From: Filibacter tadaridae
GTDB lineage: Bacteria > Bacillota > Bacilli > Bacillales_A > Planococcaceae
Assembly (NCBI RefSeq): GCF_900609045.1
Contig: NZ_UXAV01000044.1
Location: forward strand, 1-64,000
Direction of reading: 5' to 3'
Length of the DNA stretch: 64,000 nt
Part shown: one piece after another, positions 39,129 to 45,877 of the stretch
How positions within the stretch are numbered: the first letter of the stretch is position 1
How the letters are laid out: every line of letters begins with the position of its first letter
Program-made: the position numbers and the translations under genes
Notes under the pieces: model-generated
Database searches by the model: none
What the model was told of the DNA's origin: nothing
Seen by the model: the letters and a program-made list of their open reading frames with translations, nothing else

Positions 39129-39237
39129 GATCCATTCCCCTGACTACATTTAATTTTACTTCCTCTCCATTTTAGACGTTTTCCCTTCATATTGAAACAG
39201 ATATCGTTGATTTACCTCAAAAGTCTTAGTGGAAAAA

Positions 39238-39262
39238 GAAAAAGACCCTCATTAGGGCCTTT
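39238..39262 (-). terminator. Terminator of the spoIIIA operon
   Basis: A short hairpin, AAAAGACCCT with AGGGCCTTTT, lies directly after the spoIIIAH stop and has an A-run on the plus strand. Confidence 0.6.
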
Positions 39263-39275
39263 TCGTCTGAGTTCA

Positions 39276-39827
39276 TTATTTTGCCATATCACCTTTAAAT
39301 TCAACTTGTACATCGCGTGCTTCTTCCCAAGTAGTCATCACATAATGAGAGATTTCATCTGCCTGCGCTTTTGAATGGCCCTCTGATGATAGAACTGTAA
39401 CACTTACAGCTCCGTTCTCCGCCCGTACAAATGCATCTGGGTAACCAAGAGCCATAATTTGCATTTCCATCAAGGCTTCAGTCGAATCCAGTTTCGTCAG
39501 TTTCGCCATTTCTTCGTATGCAGCATCTTTTTCTTCAGCGGTGTAATCCGCGGAGGATACTTTTGTAGTTAGCTGTTCTTTTAATTGGCTTCTTTCGTTA
39601 CTTACTTCCATCCGCATATCTTCAAACAAATAGGCATCTGCAAAAACAGGTTGTGTCTTCGCTTTATCATCTGTTTTTCCGATGAGTGTTGTATTTGGCG
39701 CCTCGTCAGAGAAAATTGCGATCCCATCAAAAGGCATCGAACCCTTCTCCTTTACGTAGTAAATTGAAATAACGGCGACAAGACTTAATAACGTTAAAAA
39801 CCATACTGTTCTTTTATTCGTCCTCAT
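39276..39827 (-). CDS. spoIIIAH: Stage III sporulation protein AH
   Basis: A 183-residue mother-cell protein with one N-terminal membrane helix (VWFLTLLSLVAVISIYYV). The extracytoplasmic YscJ-like ring domain (about 75-175) contains LKEQLTTKVSSADYTAEEKDAAYEEM-type helices and GYPDAFVRAENGAVSVTV. It normally pairs with forespore SpoIIQ to form the feeding channel. It is slightly shorter than usual (about 218), with the linker reduced but the ring domain kept. It overlaps spoIIIAG by 14 bp. Confidence 0.92.
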   Translation of the reverse strand: MRTNKRTVWFLTLLSLVAVISIYYVKEKGSMPFDGIAIFSDEAPNTTLIGKTDDKAKTQPVFADAYLFEDMRMEVSNERSQLKEQLTTKVSSADYTAEEKDAAYEEMAKLTKLDSTEALMEMQIMALGYPDAFVRAENGAVSVTVLSSEGHSKAQADEISHYVMTTWEEARDVQVEFKGDMAK

Positions 39828-40230
39828 TGCTATTCCCCCTTTTTTCCATTTCTTGGATTACAATACGATGTTCAGGCAACTGTAGAACGGCAGATAATAT
39901 TTTTAACAACTTGCTACGTACCCCATATTCCCCCGCGCCCTCTGCAACAACGAGAAGTCCCCGCAAAGGATTTTTCTCCTTTGTTGAAGAAGATGAAGTT
40001 GAAAAATAATTAGAAAGCGAATTTGCAGTCTCCTCATTTTCATAGTGGAAATATAAGGTGACCTTTCCAATGCCATCGATTTTCATTAATGCTTGTTCAA
40101 GTTCTGCATATTGCTGTACGTCATCCTCCTTTTTTTCCTTCCCTCCAATGCCAGAGCTCATGAAAATGATGACCAGGATAATAATCGCTCCCAGAAGGAT
40201 GGTATGAGATTTCTTTGTTGGTTTTTGCAT
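39814..40230 (-). CDS. spoIIIAG: Stage III sporulation protein AG, shortened
   Basis: A 138-residue protein with one membrane helix (ILLGAIIILVIIFMSSGIG) and a ring-building fold split into ELEQALMKIDGIGKVTLYFHY and LRGLLVVAEGAGEYGVRSKLL...LPEHRIVIQEM. Bacillus subtilis SpoIIIAG is about 229 residues and carries a long insertion (beta-triangle) between these halves. Here only a Ser/Asn-rich stretch of about 25 residues (SLSNYFSTSSSSTKEKNP) joins them. The start MQKPTKKS follows GGTGAT; a further ATG lies seven codons upstream. Membership of the family is clear from the second half and the position. Confidence 0.88.
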   Translation of the reverse strand: MQKPTKKSHTILLGAIIILVIIFMSSGIGGKEKKEDDVQQYAELEQALMKIDGIGKVTLYFHYENEETANSLSNYFSTSSSSTKEKNPLRGLLVVAEGAGEYGVRSKLLKILSAVLQLPEHRIVIQEMEKRGNSNEDE

Positions 40231-40297
40231 AACATCACCATTTTCATTCATTGGGTCGGTTAACTGACCTGTTATCCATAAATCATTTTATGCACTT

Positions 40298-40468
40298 TCA
40301 TGAAGAGCTATGACCAAATAATAAGAAGAATGAACTTATTATCCAAATACCCATTGCTAGTTTGATGATCGGCATGAATTCGTCTTCTGCTTTTTCCGGA
40401 AATAATAACAGAATAATTGAAGATAATAATGTGATGGAAAGGATTCCACCTAAAAAAGTAGTTATCAA
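40298..40468 (-). CDS. spoIIIAF: Minimal stage III sporulation protein AF-like protein
   Basis: A 56-residue membrane protein that exactly fills the spoIIIAF slot between AE and AG. It starts with a TTG (40466-40468) directly behind GAGGTGG, 6 bp after the AE stop. It has two membrane helices (FLGGILSITLLSSIILLLF and IIKLAMGIWIISSFFLLF) with a charged loop between them (PEKAEDEF). Normal SpoIIIAF has about 200 residues: two helices and then a ring-building domain. Here a TGA comes right after the second helix, so the soluble domain is absent. Assignment rests on position and the two-helix layout, not on strong sequence matches. Confidence 0.6.
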   Translation of the reverse strand: MITTFLGGILSITLLSSIILLLFPEKAEDEFMPIIKLAMGIWIISSFFLLFGHSSS

Positions 40469-40474
40469 ACCACC

Positions 40475-41374
40475 TCATTTCATCGTAGTGATCAGTTTTA
40501 TGAGGATGATGGAAAAAAGAGCAGAATAGATAAATGCGAAAGCGATAAGAAAAGAGACTGCACATAAAACAAATAACGTCTTGCCGATATCGTCAAGAAT
40601 TCCAGTAATGTCCTCATGTGCGTAGGGCTCTATCAGCGCTGCCGTCCATCTATAAAAAAATGCTGTTAGTAATGTCTTCATAGACGGAACGAGTGCAATT
40701 GTCCAAATACTTGAAATTAACCAACCACCTGCAACTACACTAGCACCTGAGGAGTAACGTCCAATCGTCCCCATGCTTTCGGTCATGAACGAACCGATAA
40801 GTGGAACGTTTTGACTTATTAGCTCTTTGATTGGCGCACTTGCAAATCCTGTCATCGCCCAGGACATGGTACCGCCAGTCGTGATGAAAATTGAATAGGC
40901 CGCAACAACAGCCGACACTGTCCCAAGAAGGGTCGTCCTAATCAGATCCGCCATCTTAGTAAACGATAATTCCGGCAGAAACCTGGAAACAAGATCAAAA
41001 ATAATAGCAGCTGTCAATAGCGGGATTAGAAAGCGCTCCGTCAGTATTACTGCACCATTCGCAAATAGCAGCATAGCTGGTTGGAAATTCAACATACTGA
41101 AAGCGCCGCCTGAAGCTACCATACTTGCCGCCAAAATTGGATAGATGCCGATGAACATCATTGAAATTGAATGGGCAATATCCTTGATAAGCGTTAAATG
41201 TTCGAAAGCAGGTTGTAGCGCTACAGTAACGATAATAAAAAAGAGAATCATTCTCGTCCATTTCGCGAATGACGGAAATAGGAAATCAATCATTAGTGCC
41301 ATGAATGCTGAGATGATAATGATGACAAAACTTGAGAATACTGCTCCGAGTGTCGCTTCAATAAAAGCAATCAT
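40475..41374 (-). CDS. spoIIIAE: Stage III sporulation protein AE, N-terminally short
   Basis: A 299-residue polytopic membrane protein with about seven helices. Family landmarks include MFIGIYPILAASMVASGG, NGAVILTERFLIPLLTAA, FLPELSFTKMADLIRTTLLG and MGTIGRYSSGASVVAGG. Bacillus SpoIIIAE has about 399 residues with a signal peptide and a 90-100 residue extracytoplasmic N-terminal part. This protein begins directly at the first core helix. Only 15 bp separate it from AD, so the missing part is not encoded nearby. Confidence 0.9.
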   Translation of the reverse strand: MIAFIEATLGAVFSSFVIIIISAFMALMIDFLFPSFAKWTRMILFFIIVTVALQPAFEHLTLIKDIAHSISMMFIGIYPILAASMVASGGAFSMLNFQPAMLLFANGAVILTERFLIPLLTAAIIFDLVSRFLPELSFTKMADLIRTTLLGTVSAVVAAYSIFITTGGTMSWAMTGFASAPIKELISQNVPLIGSFMTESMGTIGRYSSGASVVAGGWLISSIWTIALVPSMKTLLTAFFYRWTAALIEPYAHEDITGILDDIGKTLFVLCAVSFLIAFAFIYSALFSIILIKLITTMK

Positions 41375-41389
41375 AGCGGTCCCGTCCGA

Positions 41390-41767
41390 TCATTTTGTAA
41401 TAAGTGTAGAGAGTATCTCGACCAATTCTGTTGTTTGCTGAATCCAAAGTGTCAAAATGGTGATTTTAACTGCGAAGTGCGAAATAGTAGCAAGTGATCC
41501 ATAGCCGGCTTCTGCGATATGCTTCGAAATAATATCGGATATAAAATATAGGATAGCGCTACCAATTAAAAGCCTGGCAAATGGGTCCGGCAAGGGCTCG
41601 AACAGTTCAACATACTGGATACTAAATGGGAAAATGACAGTCATAAGTAGGTAGAAAAAAAAGAGTAAGAAAATGGCTGTATACAACAACGGTTGTAATT
41701 TCGGGACGGTAAACGAGATTAAGAGCAAGATTAGGAAGACGACGATGGTTTGTAGTAATGTCAACAT
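41390..41767 (-). CDS. spoIIIAD: Stage III sporulation protein AD
   Basis: A 125-residue membrane protein. The C-terminal signature ISKHIAEAGYGSLATISHFAV followed by a last helix fits SpoIIIAD. I place the start at the ATG that forms TAATG with the AC stop. Another ATG seven codons upstream overlaps AC further, and neither has a strong ribosome binding site. With AC it forms an integral-membrane module of the channel complex. Confidence 0.88.
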   Translation of the reverse strand: MLTLLQTIVVFLILLLISFTVPKLQPLLYTAIFLLFFFYLLMTVIFPFSIQYVELFEPLPDPFARLLIGSAILYFISDIISKHIAEAGYGSLATISHFAVKITILTLWIQQTTELVEILSTLITK

Positions 41768-41976
41768 TAGACTGACATGGACAACCATTGAAAGAATTCG
41801 CTAATCTGCGTGAAGAAGACTTTAAGGAAACGAAGCATTTCGACCGTGATGTAAATGTAAGCGACGAAAAATAGAAAAAATGAAAATTCTTTTCTACCTG
41901 TCTGTTCAAAGAAAATATGCAAAAAACCGATGACTAATCCTATACCGGCTATACGAAGTAAATCATTTAGTTCCAT
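41767..41976 (-). CDS. spoIIIAC: Stage III sporulation protein AC
   Basis: A 69-residue protein with two membrane helices (LLRIAGIGLVIGFLHIFFEQ and FSFFLFFVAYIYITVEMLRF). Length and sequence match SpoIIIAC. It is preceded by GGGGGGAG. It is now the first gene of the operon. In Bacillus it is third, after spoIIIAA and spoIIIAB. The 121 bp between its start and efp hold only a terminator and a short leader. Confidence 0.93.
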   Translation of the reverse strand: MELNDLLRIAGIGLVIGFLHIFFEQTGRKEFSFFLFFVAYIYITVEMLRFLKVFFTQISEFFQWLSMSV

Positions 41977-42026
41977 CCGGTACTCCCCCCATTACAACAT
42001 CCTATGTACGGACCCTGGGTCATATG

Positions 42027-42076
42027 AAAAAAAAAAAAAAAACACATTGTATCCCGGGTATGGGATGCAATGTGTT
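42027..42076 (-). terminator. Terminator of efp with a 16-T tail
   Basis: The stem AACACATTGTATCCC (42041-42055) with GGGATGCAATGTGTT (42062-42076) is followed on the minus strand by an uninterrupted run of 16 T (plus A 42027-42042). It makes a clean boundary between efp and spoIIIAC. Confidence 0.95.
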
Positions 42077-42097
42077 TTCAGTATCCAAAAAGCTACG

Positions 42098-42655
42098 TTA
42101 TGCTCTTGATACGTATTCGGATTCCTCTGTGTTAATAATTAGTTTATCGCCAACGTTGACGAAGAACGGAACTTGAACAGTAAGTCCTGTTTCCAATGTA
42201 GCAGGTTTTGAACCACCACTTGTTGTATCGCCTTTAATGCCCGGCTCCGTTGCTGTTACTTCAAGTGTAACCGTAACAGGCAATGCAACACCTAATATTT
42301 CTTCCTTGAATTGGATTACATGAACTTCCATATTCTCTTTAAGGAATTTCAGTTCTTCTTCAATTTGTTTTGATGAAAGTTCAATTTGTTCATATGTTTC
42401 GTTATCCATAAACACGTGATCATCACCATTGGCGTATAGGTATTGCATACGACGGTTATCGATTTGTGCTTTTTCAACTTTTTCACCAGCACGGAATGTT
42501 TTTTCATTAACGTTACCTGAACGAATATTACGCAACTTCGAGCGAACGAAAGCTGCACCTTTACCTGGCTTTACGTGTTGAAAATCGATGACGCGCCAAA
42601 TATCACCGTCAAATTCGATTGTTAGTCCTGTTTTAAAGTCGTTTACTGAAATCAT
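42098..42655 (-). CDS. efp: Translation elongation factor P
   Basis: A 185-residue three-domain EF-P that rescues ribosomes stalled at polyproline. The tip loop of domain I is [18 protein letters not shown], with the lysine that Bacillus modifies. The C-terminal signature is [22 protein letters not shown]. It starts behind TTGGAGGAAAC. The peptidase gene ends 32 bp upstream. Confidence 0.97.
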   Translation of the reverse strand: MISVNDFKTGLTIEFDGDIWRVIDFQHVKPGKGAAFVRSKLRNIRSGNVNEKTFRAGEKVEKAQIDNRRMQYLYANGDDHVFMDNETYEQIELSSKQIEEELKFLKENMEVHVIQFKEEILGVALPVTVTLEVTATEPGIKGDTTSGGSKPATLETGLTVQVPFFVNVGDKLIINTEESEYVSRA

Positions 42656-42687
42656 GATGTTTCCTCCAATTGATTGATAGACTTCGA

Positions 42688-43746
42688 TTATAAAATGATT
42701 AATTCTTTTGGTGCAACTGTTAAGCGTTCGTTACCTTCAGCAGTCATGATGATATCGTCCTCAATACGGACACCCCCGATACCAGGAAGGTAAATTCCCG
42801 GCTCCACTGTAACAGCCATATTCGGCTCAAGAACTGTTTCGGAACGGGATGACAATCCAGGTGATTCATGTACTTCCAATCCAATCCCATGACCAGTCGA
42901 ATGTCCGAATGCTTCTCCGTAGCCTTTAGATTTAATATAATCTCGTGCAATGGCATCCGCTTCAATCCCAGTCATCCCGGGCTTGATGTTTTTAACAGCA
43001 AGTTCTTGGGCTGCAAGCGTGACCGCATAGATTTCTTTCAGTTTTTCGGAAGGTTCCCCTACCGCAACGGTACGCGTTATATCAGAAATATACCCATCGT
43101 AAAGAGCGCCATAATCGAGTGTGACCAAGTCGCCAGACTCAATCACTTTATCCGTTGCAACACCATGCGGTAACGCACCGCGTAGTCCCGAAGCTACGAT
43201 TATATCAAAAGACGAAGAAGTTGCGCCTTGTTTTCGCATGAAAAATTCAAGCTCATTTGATACTTCAATTTCTGTAACGCCCGGTTTGATGAATGTGCAG
43301 ATATGTGCAAATGCATCGTCTGCAATTTTAGCCGCTTTTTTCAAAATGACCAATTCATCAGCAGTTTTCACCATTCGAATTTTTTCTACGAGATTGGATA
43401 CAGGTTTTAATTCGGCTTGGACCGCCTTTTTATAAAGTTCATAAAGCCCAAATGTTAAATCGTCTTTTTCAAACCCGATTGTGCCAAGCTTCATCAGGTT
43501 TGCTTGTTCAGCTACTTCTTCGATAATCGTTTTTGAATGCATGACGATTCGGAAACCGTCGATTTGTTTTTCTGCTTGTTCTGTGTATCGGAAATCTGTG
43601 ATGAAGACAGCGTCATCATGTGAAATAAGAGCCAAACCGGCAGAACCTGTAAAACCGGTCATGTATCGTCGGTTAAACGTGTTTGTAACTAGAAGTGCGT
43701 CAATTTCATGTTCTTTTAACAGTTCACGTAATTTTTCCATTTTCAT
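42688..43746 (-). CDS. yqhT: Xaa-Pro aminopeptidase family M24 peptidase (YqhT)
   Basis: A 352-residue creatinase/aminopeptidase P-like enzyme. The N-terminal half is the creatinase-type domain ([18 protein letters not shown]). The M24 pita-bread domain has metal ligands in [18 protein letters not shown] (two Asp), [16 protein letters not shown] (His) and [19 protein letters not shown] (two Glu). The start [10 protein letters not shown], ten bases after AAGGGG, matches the family. A frame three codons longer overlaps aroQ. Confidence 0.93.
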   Translation of the reverse strand: MKMEKLRELLKEHEIDALLVTNTFNRRYMTGFTGSAGLALISHDDAVFITDFRYTEQAEKQIDGFRIVMHSKTIIEEVAEQANLMKLGTIGFEKDDLTFGLYELYKKAVQAELKPVSNLVEKIRMVKTADELVILKKAAKIADDAFAHICTFIKPGVTEIEVSNELEFFMRKQGATSSSFDIIVASGLRGALPHGVATDKVIESGDLVTLDYGALYDGYISDITRTVAVGEPSEKLKEIYAVTLAAQELAVKNIKPGMTGIEADAIARDYIKSKGYGEAFGHSTGHGIGLEVHESPGLSSRSETVLEPNMAVTVEPGIYLPGIGGVRIEDDIIMTAEGNERLTVAPKELIIL

Positions 43747-43751
43747 AATTG

Positions 43752-44192
43752 TCATACCCCTTTTCCCCGGAGGAGGAACGCTTGGAAGGCTAATTCATAT
43801 CCATTTGTACCGAATCCTGACAGTTGACCGATACAAACAGGTGCAATAACGGATGTTTCCCTGAACGCTTCCCGGTTATGTATATTTGAAATATGGACCT
43901 CAATCACAGGCACATTGACTGAGGCGACAGCATCCCGCAGCGCTATACTGTAATGTGTAAATGCACCAGGATTAAAGATGATTCCATCTAACATCAACTC
44001 TTCCGCTTCATGGATTCTGTCGATTAAGTCCCCTTCTGAATTAGATTGGAAAAACGAAACGGAAGCACTATGCAGACTTGCAAGTTTGTCCAATTTTCGT
44101 TCGACATCAGCCAACGTTTCAACGCCATAGATTCCTGGTTCCCTTTTTCCTAGTCTATTCAGATTGGGCCCGTTTAGCATAAGTAGTTTCAC
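43752..44192 (-). CDS. aroQ: Type II 3-dehydroquinate dehydratase
   Basis: A 146-residue shikimate-pathway enzyme. The catalytic Arg and Tyr lie in LMLNGPNLNRLGKREPGIYG. The active-site His is in PVIEVHISNIHNREAFRE, and QSNSEGDLIDRIHEA is the third motif. The shikimate kinase gene aroK is also in this window, at 54483. Confidence 0.96.
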   Translation of the reverse strand: MKLLMLNGPNLNRLGKREPGIYGVETLADVERKLDKLASLHSASVSFFQSNSEGDLIDRIHEAEELMLDGIIFNPGAFTHYSIALRDAVASVNVPVIEVHISNIHNREAFRETSVIAPVCIGQLSGFGTNGYELAFQAFLLRGKGV

Positions 44193-44254
44193 CGTGCCAT
44201 CATTCCCCTCACCGTTTTCTTTCCCATTTTATCATACCGTTCTTTAGTAGCAAC

Positions 44255-44683
44255 TCATTTTATACTTTCAATTGAAAGTTTTTTCATGAAAACAGCCGTC
44301 CCGACAACAAATCTACAGGTGATTGCAATCATCACAAAAAAGGGTATTGAAATGGATTTAAGCGCAGCTCCCGGCGTTTCAGGTGATCCGATTGACCATT
44401 CCACGATGAAGACAATAATAATGCCCGCAATAATTGATGTAATGGAAGGTGGTATGGAATACGTGAATGATAAAGCTACATATAATAGTGCGATGATAAT
44501 CATGAGTGCTAAAATTAGCAACGCCCACTTTACGCTGAAATGCGCTGATTCAAAGACTTTCCATTTTTTTGACCACCCTACAGGTGACCAGTTGATAAAT
44601 TTGAATACATGTAAAAACTTCAAGCCGACTGCCATTAATAAGGCGCCCACAATTGCTGTCCAAGCTACTGTTGTTTTATTCAT
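44255..44683 (-). CDS. yqhR: YqhR family membrane protein
   Basis: A 142-residue integral membrane protein with four predicted helices: AWTAIVGALLMAVGLKFL, WALLILALMIIIALLYVAL, ITSIIAGIIIVFIVEWSIG and IPFFVMIAITCRFVVGTAVF. Its position next to aroQ and divergent from yqhQ identifies it as YqhR. No function is known. It is divergent from yqhQ across 129 bp. Confidence 0.8.
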   Translation of the reverse strand: MNKTTVAWTAIVGALLMAVGLKFLHVFKFINWSPVGWSKKWKVFESAHFSVKWALLILALMIIIALLYVALSFTYSIPPSITSIIAGIIIVFIVEWSIGSPETPGAALKSISIPFFVMIAITCRFVVGTAVFMKKLSIESIK

Positions 44684-44812
44684 ACAATCTCCTCCTAACT
44701 GAAGTGTCGGGAAACTCTTACAGATTTAAACGTCAACATGGAGCGTAGTCCTTATATTTAGTATAATAAACATAAATAAACGGCTGTTTCGAAAGAAAGC
44801 GTGGTTTTTTAG

Positions 44813-45790
44813 ATGGATAAAAATTTTAAAACACCCACATATGGAGGCCAAGCAATTGTAGAAGGTGTCATGTTTGGCAGTACTAATCATACAGTGACGG
44901 CCATTAGGCGAAAAGATGATTCTATCGAATACTATTATGTTCCAAAAACAGCTAATAACCTGCTATCCGTATTAAAGAAAATCCCTTTTGTAAGAGGATT
45001 TGTAGCATTATTCGAATCAGCCCGTATGGGTTCAAAGCATTTATCCTTTTCTAGTGAGCGTTATGACGTCCTTCCCGGTGAAGAAGCCATTCCAAATACG
45101 AAAGATACATCCAATTTGACAATGGCAATCGGGGTTGCCATTGCCGGTGTGCTATCCTTCTTATTCGGTAAATTTGTTTTCACACTCGTTCCTGTATTTT
45201 TAGCAGGTGCATTACAATCCGTAGCACAAGGCAAAACAGCGCAAATCATACTGGAAACCGTCCTCAAACTTATTCTTTTGTTAGCCTACATTTCTATTGT
45301 GTCAATGACACCAATTATAAAGAAGGTGTTTCAATACCACGGTGCGGAACATAAAGTCATAAATGCATATGAACATAACCTGCCAATCACCGTTGATAAT
45401 GTGCAGGCACAGTCAAGATTACACTTTCGGTGTGGAAGTAGTTTTATTCTATTTACGGTGATTGTTGGTATGTTCATTTATTTCCTTGTACCGACAGACC
45501 CGTTTTGGTTTCGCGTTTTGAACCGGATTTTACTCATTCCAGTTGTGCTTAGCATTTCGTTCGAAGTATTGCAGTTAACCAATTCGATGCGTTACGTTCC
45601 GATATTGAAATATCTAGGCTATCCAGGGTTGTGGCTACAGTTATTAACGACGAAAGAACCGGATGACAAACAAGTGGAAGTGGCTATTGCATCGTTTGAA
45701 AAACTGTTAGAAGTTGAAGAGATTGGAGTTGGCGCAATGGAGGTTAACAAGAATGCCAATTCGGCAAGTCATACAATTTTTTCGAATTAA
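44813..45790 (+). CDS. yqhQ: DUF1385 membrane protein YqhQ
   Basis: A 325-residue DUF1385 protein. It begins with the family signature YGGQAIVEGVMFGS and has PFVRGFVALFESARMG, a middle membrane pair, YHGAEHKVINAYEH, and the C-terminal helices IYFLVP and ILLIPVVLSISFEVLQ. In Bacillus it is required for normal growth on some media. The molecular role is unproven. A TATAAT at 44762-44767 lies 45 bp upstream. It converges on nrdJ. Confidence 0.92.
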   Translation: MDKNFKTPTYGGQAIVEGVMFGSTNHTVTAIRRKDDSIEYYYVPKTANNLLSVLKKIPFVRGFVALFESARMGSKHLSFSSERYDVLPGEEAIPNTKDTSNLTMAIGVAIAGVLSFLFGKFVFTLVPVFLAGALQSVAQGKTAQIILETVLKLILLLAYISIVSMTPIIKKVFQYHGAEHKVINAYEHNLPITVDNVQAQSRLHFRCGSSFILFTVIVGMFIYFLVPTDPFWFRVLNRILLIPVVLSISFEVLQLTNSMRYVPILKYLGYPGLWLQLLTTKEPDDKQVEVAIASFEKLLEVEEIGVGAMEVNKNANSASHTIFSN

Positions 45791-45792
45791 TT

Positions 45793-45829
45793 AAAAGGAA
45801 GGGACCTATAGTAGATCCCTTCCTTTTTT
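45793..45829. terminator. Bidirectional terminator between yqhQ and nrdJ
   Basis: The stem AAAAGGAAGGGA (45793-45804) with TCCCTTCCTTTT (45816-45827) is followed by T on the plus strand. It lies between convergent stops. Confidence 0.9.
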
Positions 45830-45877
45830 GTATTCAGTTATTGATAACAAATTGTTTGCGTCGTTTCTGCTTTGCTC

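Noticed and set aside
40308-40565. 85-codon frame in the spoIIIAF region starting MCSLFSYRF
   Set aside because: It overlaps the end of spoIIIAE in another frame and has no ribosome binding site; the 56-residue frame at 40298-40468 fits the operon.
41977-42026. Sigma-E promoter in front of spoIIIAC
   Set aside because: TCATATG and CGTACATA partly match the -35 and -10 elements but are only 10 bp apart and the first lies at the end of the efp terminator tail.
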